A DNA stretch of 64,000 nucleotides from Cladocopium goreaui (lineage: Eukaryota; Sar; Dinophyceae; Suessiales; Symbiodiniaceae). A model generated the notes under the pieces. The model did not search any database. It was given only the letters and a program-made list of their open reading frames with translations, and had not been told where the DNA came from. The DNA lies in contig CAMXCT020002719.1 in the NCBI GenBank assembly GCA_947184155.2, positions 1 to 64,000 of the forward strand, given 5' to 3'. Position numbers and translations under genes: made by a program. Below are positions 19,672 to 31,100 of this stretch, piece by piece (position 1 is the stretch's first letter; the number at the start of each line of letters is the position of its first letter).

Positions 19672-21579
19672 CTATCCGCCTTCCACTTGCTCATAGAACA
19701 TCATGCGCTTGCGATACTCTTCCACAACACGATGCGAAGTCCACCACTCTGCACGATTGCCTGCGCTGTCAGCAGCCACATGATGTTCTTCCAGATGTTT
19801 CAAAAAATCACGTTGTGTGTTCATCTCACTGCCGCAAAGCTCACAGGCCAGCATACACGTTGCTTCTGGACCACGTCGAAAAGGCCAACGATCTCCGGAA
19901 TCTGTCAACTGTGAAGCTTGGATGTATGCTTCCTTCTGCATACGGCGCTGCCAAATGCTTGGGAATGCTTCTTCCCAAGTTATCCTTTCGGCAACACGCA
20001 TAGCTTTTCTGCCGGTGAGCAATGTTTTCATGCGGACCCGCCGAACTTTCTGCGCCAAGGCGTCTGAGGCGCTCTGCGGCCCTCGGACCGGCAAAGACTG
20101 CTGATTTTGCCACAACTCTTGAACTTCTTCGAAAACCTTCAAATGATGCGGCCACCACAAGAAGCATGAATGCAGTGGTAAGGCTTCCCACGCCAACATC
20201 TGGTCTTCATTGAGAGGCAACGCAAAATCAGACAGCACCCCTTTACGCTTGTTGACAACAACTCCAAAACGACGAGAGCGGACCTTGCGAATAGCTGTCA
20301 CAAGTTCCGGGTCTGAACTGTGGCCACCATCTTTGTCGGGCCACCTGCTTTCAGAAACACAAAAAGATTCCACACGAGCTCTCACACTAGCAGTATCATC
20401 CGATGTCGCAACTGGGCATGTCTCCAACCATTCCAAAGCGGCAGTTTGTTCATCAACAGATAAAGACTGCATGGAAAAAAGAGCAGCAGATTCGAAACCT
20501 CGACACACAGCAATGACAATGTCCGCAAAGCAACAGCGACGATCAGCCGCAGCGTCATGACAATACCGCTGAAACGCCGTCCCTGGTAGATCGGCCAAAT
20601 ACGGTAAGCAGTCCAAAACCGTCTTGTCCGCCACAAACTTGACAGCACCACCACGAAGCTGCTCATCCAGCGGACTTGTGTCCGGCCCCTGGCCTCTGGG
20701 CAACATGTCTTTCAGCAATCGAAGCATGCCTGCCCTTCGCAACTTGCTGTATAGAGCCGATGTCGTTGGCGGAGGTTGCCCTGCATTGGCATCCATGTAG
20801 TCCCGCAGTTCCTGTCGGAGCTCCACTTCCTTCTTTTGCTCTTCTGCCTGCCGAAGCTGCTTTTCCCTTGCACTCTTCTCTGCTTCCAACAATCGGAGCA
20901 AGCCTGCCCTTCGCAACTTGCTGTATAGGGCCGACGTCGTTGGCGGAGGTTGCCCAGCATTGGCCTCCATGTAGTCCCGCAGTTCCTGCCCGAGCTGCGC
21001 TTCCATAGGAAGCCTTTCTTCTTCCAGCAATCGCAGCAAGCCTGCCCTTCGCAACTTGCTGTATAGAGCCGACGTCGTCGGCGGAGATTGCCCTGCATTG
21101 GCATCCATGTAGTCCCGCAGTTCTTGTCGGAGCTGCGCTTCCATAGGAAGCCTTTCTTCTTCCAGCAATCGCAGCAAGTCTGCCCTTCGCAACTTGCTGT
21201 ATAGGGCGGACGTCGTCGGCGGAGATTGCCCTGCATTGGCATCCATGTAGTCCCGCAGTTCCTGTCGGAGCTGCACTTCCTTCTTTTGCTCTTCTGCCTG
21301 CCGAAGCTGCTCTTCCCTTGCACTCTTCTCTGCTTCCAACAATCGGAGCAAGCCTGCTCTTCGCAACTTGCTGTATAGGGCCGACGTCGTTGGCAGCTGT
21401 TCCCCAGCATTGGCATCCATGTAGTCCCGCAATTCCTGCCGGAGCCGCTCTTCCCTTTGTGCTGCATCTGCTTTTGGGCGCCCCTTCGGTCCGAATGTGG
21501 GCCAAGTCAATGCAAACAATACAGCATAGAACCAGGCCGGTTCGGGCGGTTCGGGCCATGGTAAATGCACAAGTAACAA
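19672..21579 (-). CDS. Helitron block 1: repeat region plus C2H2 zinc finger
   Basis: A 635-codon frame starting near 21579. After GPKGRPKAD (an AT-hook-like GRPK) come five copies of a module whose core is LRQELRDYMDANAGQ, then PTTSALYSKLRRAGLLRLL. Some copies are separated by charged coiled linkers (AREEQLRQAEEQKKEV). The modules are predicted helical and resemble small DNA-binding repeats, although I recognise no named family. Near the C-terminus (about 579-600) CELCGSEMNTQRDF followed by LKHLEEHH is a C2H2 finger (C-x2-C-x12-H-x3-H). The first residues after the start are hydrophobic and may be intron or leader. The tandem modules are encoded by near-identical DNA at 20720-21455, so copy number may vary. 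Confidence 0.7.
   Translation of the reverse strand: MLLVHLPWPEPPEPAWFYAVLFALTWPTFGPKGRPKADAAQREERLRQELRDYMDANAGEQLPTTSALYSKLRRAGLLRLLEAEKSAREEQLRQAEEQKKEVQLRQELRDYMDANAGQSPPTTSALYSKLRRADLLRLLEEERLPMEAQLRQELRDYMDANAGQSPPTTSALYSKLRRAGLLRLLEEERLPMEAQLGQELRDYMEANAGQPPPTTSALYSKLRRAGLLRLLEAEKSAREKQLRQAEEQKKEVELRQELRDYMDANAGQPPPTTSALYSKLRRAGMLRLLKDMLPRGQGPDTSPLDEQLRGGAVKFVADKTVLDCLPYLADLPGTAFQRYCHDAAADRRCCFADIVIAVCRGFESAALFSMQSLSVDEQTAALEWLETCPVATSDDTASVRARVESFCVSESRWPDKDGGHSSDPELVTAIRKVRSRRFGVVVNKRKGVLSDFALPLNEDQMLAWEALPLHSCFLWWPHHLKVFEEVQELWQNQQSLPVRGPQSASDALAQKVRRVRMKTLLTGRKAMRVAERITWEEAFPSIWQRRMQKEAYIQASQLTDSGDRWPFRRGPEATCMLACELCGSEMNTQRDFLKHLEEHHVAADSAGNRAEWWTSHRVVEEYRKRMMFYEQVEGG
20720..21455. 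repeat. Five tandem coding modules in the Helitron gene
   Basis: The plus strand shows the recurring segment CGCAACTTGCTGTATAG.GC, with GACGTCGT following, five times, alternating about 130-180 bp apart. Spacing varies because a 45-60-bp charged linker is present in some units and absent in others. All copies keep the minus-strand frame. Identity between copies is very high, which indicates recent expansion or gene conversion. Confidence 0.85.
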
Positions 21580-21990
21580 GGCTGTGTGCGCCGTGCACAG
21601 ATGTCTGTTCGGAGCATGTACGCCGAAGAGACATGACGTGATCCAGACACAGAGAAGAGCAACCTGGATTCAGGACAATGTCGCTACTCAAGCGTGAAAC
21701 AGGAAGTGATGCAAATCCCATGTTCTTCTTGCGAAACGTTTTACAGAACATATTGAAAACATTGAAATCCTATCACAGTCGCTTTCGTGCTGACGCCTGC
21801 TCACAAGTGTGATTCGGTTACGCCGGGTAACAAGTCAGATTAGGTTGGAATTCTTTCACCTTTGATTTGCAAACATTGCGCATAAACCTGCAGCCTGTAT
21901 GAAAGGAAGTCAAAAGCAAAACAAGAAATCCATTCAGACAAGTGTCGGTCGCAGTGTCTTCATCCTGCAAGCCAAGTTGAAGCAAACAAA

Positions 21991-22092
21991 TGAAACAGAC
22001 ACAGGGACCTGAGATACGGTAAACCTTTCTGGGAAATTTAAACCAATGAAACAGATAAAGGACCTGAGATACGGTAAACCTTTCTAGGAAAC
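21991..22092. repeat. 56-bp tandem duplication
   Basis: TGAAACAGACACAGGGACCT at 21991 recurs at 22047 as TGAAACAGATAAAGGACCTG. Each is followed by AGATACGGTAAACCTTTCT and GGAAA. The two copies differ by a few bases and one deletion. They overlap the end of the membrane-protein ORF and the spacer in front of the Helitron gene. Confidence 0.75.
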
Positions 22093-22694
22093 TCATGTCT
22101 CAATGTATGTCTCAATGTCTTTGTACAGCAAGGCTGTACGCTATCCAAGCATGCGCGTACAATTGCCACCAGAATGATGCCGTAAGTACACAAACAAAAA
22201 GCACCGAGAGCACCTCCTGTCGCCAAAGCATATGCCACAAAGGTAATGACTCCACTGCAGGCCACAGCAGATCCTGCATCAAAGTCAAAGTGTCGAGTCC
22301 AAACAAATATATAAATCGACTCACTAAATGCTTCAGCTTCATGATGGTTATTTGTGCCAAAGACATGAAAATAACCGGCCACACATCTGACTTCTGCCAT
22401 TCGACCGCGAAGCGGCAACAGAGCGATCGGTTTAAGAACGTCATGTTCTGTTGCCATGCTTCTAGCCTGCCACTGTAAAAGCGGAATCTCCAAGGACAAA
22501 CAGCGCAGTAGCAGCGCCAAGAACAGCGGCAAGCTGAAAATGACACTCACTGGCGGGGCAGCGCAAGCAAGACCAATGACAGGCAGCAACAGCAGCAAGC
22601 CGACACCAGCGCCACAGCGATGCCAGCTTTGGGTTCTTGCGCGGGCAGCCGGCAGCCTCCGCGCTCCAGCGCGCCGACATGGCAAACGCACCAT
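22038..22694 (-). CDS. Putative membrane protein beside the Helitron
   Basis: From the ATG at 22694 the frame is open for about 218 codons. The start is Arg-rich (MVRLPCRRAGARRLPAARAR). A long hydrophobic block follows (GVGLLLLLPVIGLACAAPPV, then FSLPLFLALLLRCLSL). A second hydrophobic block is near residues 145-185 (AGSAVACSGVITFVAYALAT, then LCTYGIILVAIVRACL). Two to four membrane helices are likely. No family is recognised. The last residues run into the 56-bp tandem duplication, so the real 3' end may be a splice. It lies between two recurring motif copies and the Helitron gene, same strand, and could be captured cargo or a first exon. Moderate doubt remains that it is a gene. Confidence 0.4.
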   Translation of the reverse strand: MVRLPCRRAGARRLPAARARTQSWHRCGAGVGLLLLLPVIGLACAAPPVSVIFSLPLFLALLLRCLSLEIPLLQWQARSMATEHDVLKPIALLPLRGRMAEVRCVAGYFHVFGTNNHHEAEAFSESIYIFVWTRHFDFDAGSAVACSGVITFVAYALATGGALGAFCLCTYGIILVAIVRACLDSVQPCCTKTLRHTLRHEFPRKVYRISGPLSVSLV

Positions 22695-22742
22695 AACTGA
22701 GCCACTCCGAGACAATCCAAAGTCACGGGAGACTGAGCCACT

Positions 22743-23162
22743 CCGCGGGCTGTCAAGTTACAAGGTCATATGTTTGTTGCATGCGCCATGTCTAACGAGG
22801 TATTGCATCCGTATCAGGACGCGCGGTTTGCCTCACGTTTGCTTGCAATATGTGTTCTGCTTGGCACCAACTTCTAAAGATCAATGCTATGTGGCGAGCT
22901 TGTGCACCATGCAGCAATGCATGTTTTACCTTCAAACAACATCGAACGGCATGCGTATCCTGAGGTTGGAAACCCTTGAGCACAAGAGAAACCATAATAT
23001 GTGAGAAGATCGTGCCACCGACCAACTAACTACCATGCCAGAAATGTGCAAGGTCCCACGAACCTGAATGCCACCTCGAGAAAAAGAAGCAAACAAGAAG
23101 AAGAAAAGAAAACAGGAAACACGCTTGCGAAGACATACTGTGCACAGCAAAACTCAAATAAA
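22743..23162. other. Spacer without recognised gene
   Basis: Unique sequence between the Helitron 5' region and the minisatellites. It has an A-rich purine tract at 23073-23120. No gene or RNA was recognised. Confidence 0.4.
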
Positions 23163-23309
23163 GTCGCTCCAGTATTACCATCTACTACAAAGCTTGCAGA
23201 AACACGTTCCAGTACTACAGTATACGACAAAACTCCCACAAATCGCTCCGAGACTACCGTGTACTACAAAACGCGTAGAAACACGTCCCAGTACTACCGT
23301 CAGTACTAC
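23163..23309. repeat. ~40-bp degenerate tandem repeat
   Basis: Four diverged units with the core TCCAGTACTAC.GT.TAC.ACAAA, spaced about 40 bp apart (TCGCTCCAG, ACGTTCCAG, TCGCTCCGAG, ACGTCCCAG). It leads directly into the 54-bp array. Confidence 0.65.
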
Positions 23310-24910
23310 GAGGTGTTGCAGCTTCCCCTATAGACACGGCGACATCTACGCAGCAAAACACACGAAATTTTGCAGCTTCCCCTATAGACACTGCGACAGC
23401 TACGTCGCAAAAAACACGAGGTTTTGCAGCTTCCCCTATAGACACTGCTACATCTACGTAGCAAAAAACACGAGGTTTTGCAGCTTCCCCTATAGACACT
23501 GCAACAGCTACGTAGCAAAAAACACGAGGTTGTGCAGCTTCCCCTATAGACACTGCGACATCTACGTAGCAAAAAACACGAGGTTTTGCAGCTTCCCCTA
23601 TAGACACTGCGACAGCTACGTAGCAAAAAACACGAGGTTTTGCAGCTTCCCCTATAGACACTGCAACATCTACGCAGCAAAACACACGAAATTTTGCAGC
23701 TTCCCCTATAGACACTGCGACATCTACGTCGCAAAAAAACACGAGGTTTTGCAGCTTCCCCTATAGAGACTGCACTGCGACATCTACGTAGCAAAAAACA
23801 CGAGGTTTTGCAGCTTCCCCTATAGACACTGCGACAGCTACGTAGCAAAAAACACGAGGTTTTCCAGCTTCCCCTATAGACACTGCAACAGCTACGTAGC
23901 AACAAACACGAGATTTTGCAGCTTCCCCTATAGACACTGCAACATCTACGTAGCAAAACACACGAGGTTTTGCAGCTTCCCCTATAGACACTGCAACATC
24001 TACGTAGCAAAACACAAGAGGTTTTGCAGCTTCCCCTATAGACACTGCGACATCTACGTAGCAAAACACAAGAGGTTTTGCAGCTTGCCTTATAGACACT
24101 GCTACATCTACGTAACAAAAAACACGAGGTTTTGCAGCTTCCCCTATAGACACTGCGACAGCTACGTAGCAAAAAACACGACGTTTTGCAGCTTCCCCTA
24201 TAGACACTGCGACATCTACGTAGCAAAAAACACGAGGTTTTGCAGCTTCCCCTATAGACACTGCGACATCTACGTAGCAAAACGCACGAGGTTTTGCAGC
24301 TTCCCTATAGACACTGCGACATCTACGTAGAAAAAACACGCGGTTTTGCAGCTTCCCCTCATAGACACTGGCAGCATCTACGTAGCAATAAACGCGCGGT
24401 TTTGCAAGCTTCCCCTATAGACACTGCGACATCTACGTAGAAAAAAACGAGGTTTTGCAGCTTCCCCTATAGACACTGCGACATCTACGTCGCAAAAAAA
24501 CACGAGGTTTTGCAGCTTCCCCTATAGACACTGCGACATCTACGTCGTAAAAAACGAGGTTTTGCAGCTTCCCCTATAGACACTGCGACATCTACGTAGC
24601 AAAAAACACGAGGTTTTGCAGCTTCCCCTATAGACACTGCGACATCTACGTAGCAAAAACACGAGGCTGTTGCAGCTTCCCCTATAGACACAGCGACATA
24701 TTAAGTAGCAAAAACACGAGGTTTTGCAGCTGTACCCTATAGACACTGACGACATAGTACGTTCGCAAAAAACACGAGGTTTTGCAGCTTCCCCTATAGA
24801 CACTGCGACAGCTACGTAGCAACAAACACGAGGTTTTGCAGCTTCCCCTATAGACACTGCGACATCTACGTAGCAAAAAACACGAGGTTTTGCAGCTTCC
24901 CCTATAGACA
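23310..24910. repeat. 54-bp minisatellite, about 29 copies
   Basis: The unit contains TTTTGCAGCTTCCCCTATAG, then ACACTGCGACATCTACGTAG and CAAAAAACACGAGG, 54 bp in total. Variation is mostly ACATCT/ACAGCT and GTAG/GTCG. Copies from about 24300 onward carry more insertions. The period is 18 codons, so several frames on both strands stay open for hundreds of codons (for example minus 24280-23306). I take these as repeat artefacts, because no start context, splice site or independent coding signal supports them. Confidence 0.95.
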
Positions 24911-24916
24911 TCGAAT

Positions 24917-24972
24917 TAACGACGCGAAAAACGACGCGAAAACGACGCGAAAACGACGCGAAAAACGACGCG
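24917..24972. repeat. GACGCGAAAA minisatellite
   Basis: About five units of AACGACGCGAAA, 10-11 bp each, directly after the 54-bp array. Its sharp boundary with the array suggests a separate origin. Confidence 0.8.
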
Positions 24973-25109
24973 CCGACCAACTGGCGGCGAACAAAGGTCC
25001 AACCCCCAGACCCCCAACTATAAACGGGAACCCTTCGCTACGCATTCGGGAAAAACAACTGTTTTTTGTTCCACTTTCATCACCGACACCCAGGCCAAAG
25101 ACTTCGCAC

Positions 25110-28100
25110 CTGCCAGGTGGAGGAGAGCCAGACCTGGAAAATTTTGAGGCTGACGGATCCAGAATTGGGATATAATAACTGGTTGGTGGTTGACCTACCA
25201 ACCCCTAGTGGAAATTGATGGTGGTTAATGATGATGGTTAATGATGGTTAATAATAATCTGGTTGGTGGATGTTGGTGGTATACCTACCCCTCTGAAAAA
25301 TGATGGAGTTAGTAACAGTTGGGATGATGAAATTCCCAACTGGATGGAAAAATAAAAAAATGTTCCAAACCACCAACCAGATACTATATTCAGAATTATT
25401 CTGAAATTTTGGGAGTGTGTGTTTTTTTTGGTTGTCAGTGAAGAAATCCCCAAGTTCTTAGTGACTTTGTGGGACATGTTCAGAGACTGTCAGTTCACGC
25501 GAATGAGTTTCACAGTCTTCTTGAGTCATAAGTCCGTTAAAATTTGGAGACTTACAATCGAGTGCTGAAGTCACAGCAAATGTCTTGAATGTGGACATTT
25601 TGTCTGCAGAAAAGTCGCCACAACCCGGTCACATCAGGGTCACAGCAAACCATCAAAACACAAAGGGATTTCCTTCATTGATTACCAGCAAAAGGAACAC
25701 TTTGATTCACAACAAGTTTTCATTAGTAGTCATTTCCATCCATTCCATGCATAAAACGCCTCCATTGCCAATTGGATTAATAACTGGTTGCCTGTAATAA
25801 TTCCATTGATCCCATTGGTCATCGACAAACTATTGAAAGAAAGAACATACTTACGGATGAAAAATCAGTTAGGTTTCATTGATTCCACCAGTTTCCATTG
25901 ATACTGAGATAATCATTTAGGTGCCAATAATTTCCCGAAGAAGACCATCAGTTGACATAGGGATTCCCAGCTCCCGGATGATACTATTAAATATAACACC
26001 CAACGCCCTATTATTTCCTTAGTATTTCCCAAATATGTCCCGATTATTTCCCAAATTATTCCCCTAATTGTTTACTGATGGTTTTCTTATTATTTCCCTA
26101 ATATGCCCCTACTCTTTCCATGGTAATTCCAAAATTAGTTCCCCAATTTGTCCGAATTAGTTCCATAATTATTACCTTAATTATGTCCCTAATTATTGCC
26201 CTAATTATTTCCCTGGGCCCCCTTATCATTTCCCGACGTGTTTCCTGAACATTCTTTCTCCAATAATTTTTGATTCCCTCAATTATTTTCGAATATTACT
26301 GTAATTAATTCCCCTAATGTTTTTGCCTCATGATTCCTCTAATTATTTCCCGGACTAATTTCCCGTAATTATTTCCCTAATTATTTCCCTTATTATTTAC
26401 CAAATTATTTACCTAATTATTTTCCTCATTACTTACCTAACTGTTACCCTAATTATTTCCCGTAATTATGTTCCGTAATTATTTCCCTAATTATTTCCCT
26501 AAATATGTCCAGTAATTATTTCCCGTAATTATGTCACGCAATTATTTCCCGGAATTTTTACTGTCCAATTATTTCCCCAATTATTTCCCCAATTATTTTG
26601 CGTAATTATTTCCCTAATTATTTCCCTGAACATTTCCCGTAATTATTTCCCTGAACGTTTTCCGTAATTATTTCCCGTAATTATTTCCCGTAATTATTTC
26701 CCTAATTATGTCCCGAATTATTTCCCAATTTTTTTCCCTAATTATGTCCCTAATTATTATCTTGCGAATTTATTTCCTTGATTATTTCCCGTAATTATTT
26801 CCCTATTTATTTCCCGTAATTATTTCCCTAATTATTTCCCGTATTATTTCCCCAATTATTTACCATAATTACTGTATTTCCTTCATTATGTCCCGTAATT
26901 ATTTCCCTAACTTATTATTTCCCTAATTATTACCCGTAATTATTTCCCTAATTAAATCCCGCAATTATGTCCCGTAATTATTCCCCTAATTATTTCCCTA
27001 ATTAAATCCCGTAATTATTTCCCGTAATTATGTCCCTAATTATTTCCCGTAATTATTTCCCCAATTTTTCCTGTAATTATATCCCGCAATTATTTCCCGT
27101 AATTATTTGCCTCATTATTTCCCTAATTATTTCCCTAGTTATTTCCCGTAATTAGTTCCCGTATTTTTTCCCGCAATTATTTCCCTAATTATTTCCCGTA
27201 ATTATTTGCCTCATTATTTCCCTATTTCCTTAATTATGTCCCGCAATTAGTTCCCTAATTATTCTCCTAATTATTCCCCTTATTTCCCGGATTATTTCCC
27301 GTAACTATTTCCCTAATAATTTCCCTAATTATGTCCCGGAATTAACTATTTCCCTAATTATTTCCCGTAATTATTTCCCTAATTATTTCCCGTAATTATT
27401 TTCCTAGGTTTCCCTAATTATTTCCTTAATTATTTCCCGTAATTATTTCCCTAATTATTTCCCGCAATTATTTCCCTAATTATTTCCCGTAATTATTTCC
27501 CGTAGTTAGTTCCTCAATTATTTCCCGTAATTAATTTATTCCCGTAATTATTTCCCCTAATTTTGTCTCGCAATTTTCCCGGAACTCATACTTTTTAATT
27601 ATTTCATATTTTTTCCCTAATTAATTCCCGTAATTATTTCCCGTAATTTCCCTACTTATTTCCCTAATTATTTCCCTATTTATTTCCCGTAATTATTTCC
27701 CTATAATTATTTCCCTAATTATTTCCCGTAATTATTTCCCTAATTATTTCCCGTGGTTATTTCCCCAATTTTTCCTGTAATTATATCCCGCAAATATTTC
27801 CCTAATTATTTCCCGTAATTATTTGCCTCATTATGTCCCTATTTCGCGTAATTATTTCCCGTAATTATTGCCCGTAATTATTTCCCTAATTATTTCCCGT
27901 AATTATTTCCCTAACTTATTAATTATTTCCCTAAATATTGCCCGTAATTATTTCCCTAATTAAATTCCGTAATTATGTCCCGTAATTATTTCCCGTAATT
28001 ATTTCCCTAATTATTTCCCGTAATTATTTCCTTAATTATTTCCCGTAATTATTTCCCTAACAATTTCCCTAATTATTTCCCGTAATTTTCTCCCGTAATT

Positions 28101-31100
28101 ATTTCCCGTAATTATTTCCCGCAATTATTTCCCTAATTATTTCCCGTAATTATTTCCGGTAATTATTTCCCTAATAATTTCCCTCGTTATTTCCCGTAAT
28201 CATTCCCCCAATTATTTCCCGTAATTATTTCCCTATTTATTTCCCGTAATTATTTCCCTAATTATTTCCCTAATAAGTTCCCTAATTATTTACCATAATT
28301 ACTGTATTTCCTTCATTATGTCCCGTAATTATTTCCCTAACTTATTATTTCCCTAATTATTTCCCGTAATTATTTCTCTAATAATTTCCCTAACTACTTC
28401 CCGTAATTATTTCCCTAATTATGTCCCGTAATTATTTCCCTAGGTTTCCCTAATTATTTCCCGTAATTATTTCCCGTAATTATTTCCCTAACTTATTATT
28501 TCCCTAATTATTTCCCGTAATTATTTCCCTAATTATTTCCCGTAATTATGTCCCGTAATTATTTCCCGTAATTATTTCCCTTACTTATTATTTCCCGTAA
28601 TTATTTCTATAATAATTTCCCTAATTATTTCCCTAATTATTTCCCATAATTATTTCCCGTAATTATTTCCCTAATTATTTCCCTAATTATTTCCCGCAAT
28701 TATTTCCCTAATTATTTCCCGTAATAATTTCCCGATTTATTTCCCTAATTATGTCCCGTAATTATTTCCCTAATTATTTCCCGTAACTATTTCCTTAATT
28801 ATGTCCTTAATTATTTCCCGTAATTATTTCCCTGATAATTTCCCTAATTATTTCCCGTAATTATTTCCCCAATTATTTCCCGTAATAATTTCCCGAATTA
28901 TTTCCCTAATTATTTCCCGTAATTATTTCCCTAATTATTTCGCAATTTTTTCCCTCATTATTTCCCGTAATTATTTCCCGTAATTATTTCCCTAATTATT
29001 TCCCGTAATTATTTCCCTAATTATTTCCCTAATAATTTCCCTCGTTATTTCCCGTAATTATTTCCCTAATTATTTCCCGTAATTATTTCCCTAATAATTT
29101 CCCTACTTATTTCCCCATTTATTTCCCGTAATTATCTCCCGTAATTATTTCCCTAATTATATCCCGAAATTATTTCCCTAATAATTTCCCGTAATTATTT
29201 CCCTACTTGTTTCCCGTAATTATTTCCCTTACTTATTATTTCCCGTAATTATTTCTATAATAATTTCCCTAATTATTTCCCGTAATTATTTCCCTAATTA
29301 TTTCCCGTAATTATTTCCCTAATTATTTCCCGTAATTATTTCCCTACTTATTTCCCCATTTATTTCCCGTAATTATCTCCCGTAATTATTTCCCTAATTA
29401 TATCCCGAAATTATTTCCCTAATAATTTCCCGTAATTATTTCCCTACTTGTTTCCCGTAATTATTTCCCTTACTTATTATTTCCCGTAATTATTTCTATA
29501 ATAATTTCCCTAATTATTTCCCGTAATTATTTCCCTAATTATTTCCCGTAATTATTTCCCTAATTATTTCCCGTAATTATTTCCCTACTTATTTCCCCAT
29601 TTATTTCCCGTAATTATCTCCCGTAATTATTTCCCTAATTATATCCCGAAATTATTTCCCTAATAATTTCCCGTAATTATTTCCCTACTTGTTTCCCGTA
29701 ATTATTTCCCTTACTTATTATTTCCCGTAATTATTTCTATAATAATTTCCCTAATTATTTCCCGTAATTATTTCCCTAATTATTTCCCGTAATTATTTCC
29801 CTAATTATTTCCCGTAATTATTTCCCTAGGTTTCCCTAATTATTTCCCGTAATTATTTCCCGTAATTATTTCCCTTACTTATTATTTCCCTAATTATTTC
29901 CCTAATTATTTCCCGTAATTATTTCCCTAATTATTTCCCTAATAATTTCCCTCGTTATTTCCCGTAATTATTTCCCTAATTATTTCCCGTAATTATTTCC
30001 CCAATTATTTCCCGTAATTATTTCCCGTAATTATTTCCCTAATTCTTTCTCTAATTACTTCCCGTAATTATTTCCCTAATTATTTCCGTAATTATTATTT
30101 CCTTAATTATTTCCCGTAATTATTTCCCTAACAATTTCCCAAATTATTTCCCGCAATTATTTCCCTAATTATTTCCCGTAATAATTTCCCTAATTATTTC
30201 CCTAATTATTTCCCGTAATTATTTCCCTAATAATTTCCCTAATTATTTCCCGTAATTACTTCCCTAATTATTTTCCGTAATTATTTCCCTAATTATTTCC
30301 CGTAATTATTTCCCTAATTACTTCCCGTAATTATTTCCCTCATTATTTCCCTAACTATTTCCCGTAATTATTTGCCTAATTATTTCCCTAATTATTTCTC
30401 GTAATTATTTCCCTAAATATTGCCCGTAATTATTTCCCTAATTAAATCCGTAATTATGTCCCGTAATTATTTCCCGTAATTATTTCCCTAATTATTTCCC
30501 GTTCTTATTTCCTTAATTATTTCCCGTAATTATTCCCCTAATAATTCCCCTAATTATTTCCCGTAATTATTGCCCTAATTATTTCCCGCAATTATTTCCC
30601 CAATTATTTCCCGTAATTATTTCCCGCAATTATTTCCCTCATTATTTCCCGAATTATTTCCCGTAATTATTTCCCTACTTGTTTCCCGTAACTATTTCCC
30701 GTAATTATTTCCCTAATTATTTCCCGTAATTATTTCCCGTAATAATTTCCCGTAATTATTTCCCTAATTCTTTCCCGTAATTATTTGCCTAATTATATCT
30801 CAATTATTTCCCTCATTATTTCCCGTAATTATTTCCCGTAATTATTTCCCAAATTATTTCCCGCAATTATTTCCCTAATTATTTCCCGTAATTATTTCCC
30901 GTAATTATTTCCCGTAATTATTTCCCTAATTATATCCCGAAATTATTTCCCTAATAATTTCCCTACTTGTTTCCCGTAATTATTTCCCATAATTATTTCC
31001 CTAATAATTTCCCTAATTATTTCCCGTAATTATTTCCCGTAATTATTTCCGGTAATTATTTCCCGTAATTATTTCCCTTATAATTTCCCGTAATTATTTC

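Larger units (their letters stand above)
9150..22742 (-). mobile_element. Helitron (rolling-circle DNA transposon)
   Basis: One minus-strand, multi-block gene shows the Helitron set in order: C2H2 zinc finger region, DUF6570-like Cys region, helicase-like N domain, Rep nuclease with HPH and YTCAY, PIF1 helicase with GPGGSGKT, and OTU cysteine protease. The blocks are long open frames separated by short gaps that fit introns. Exact ends are not established: I could not fix a 5' TC or a 3' CTRR with hairpin. The limits given run from the first to the last copy of a recurring motif (ACTGAGCCACT on the plus strand) that brackets the coding region. No inverted terminal repeats or target duplication were seen, as expected for Helitrons. 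The element may sit inside an intron of a WD40 gene. Confidence 0.85.

Noticed and set aside
9182-21579. Retroelement or virus-like origin for the 12-kb gene
   Set aside because: No reverse transcriptase, integrase or capsid-like text was seen; Rep, PIF1 and OTU identify a Helitron, a plain DNA transposon.
23254-24339. Long ORFs of 162-324 codons in the 54-bp array
   Set aside because: They arise because the period is divisible by three; frames are open on both strands and no start context or splice signal is seen.
23310-24910. CRISPR-like regular array
   Set aside because: There are no unique spacers; the whole 54-bp unit repeats, and the DNA is eukaryotic.
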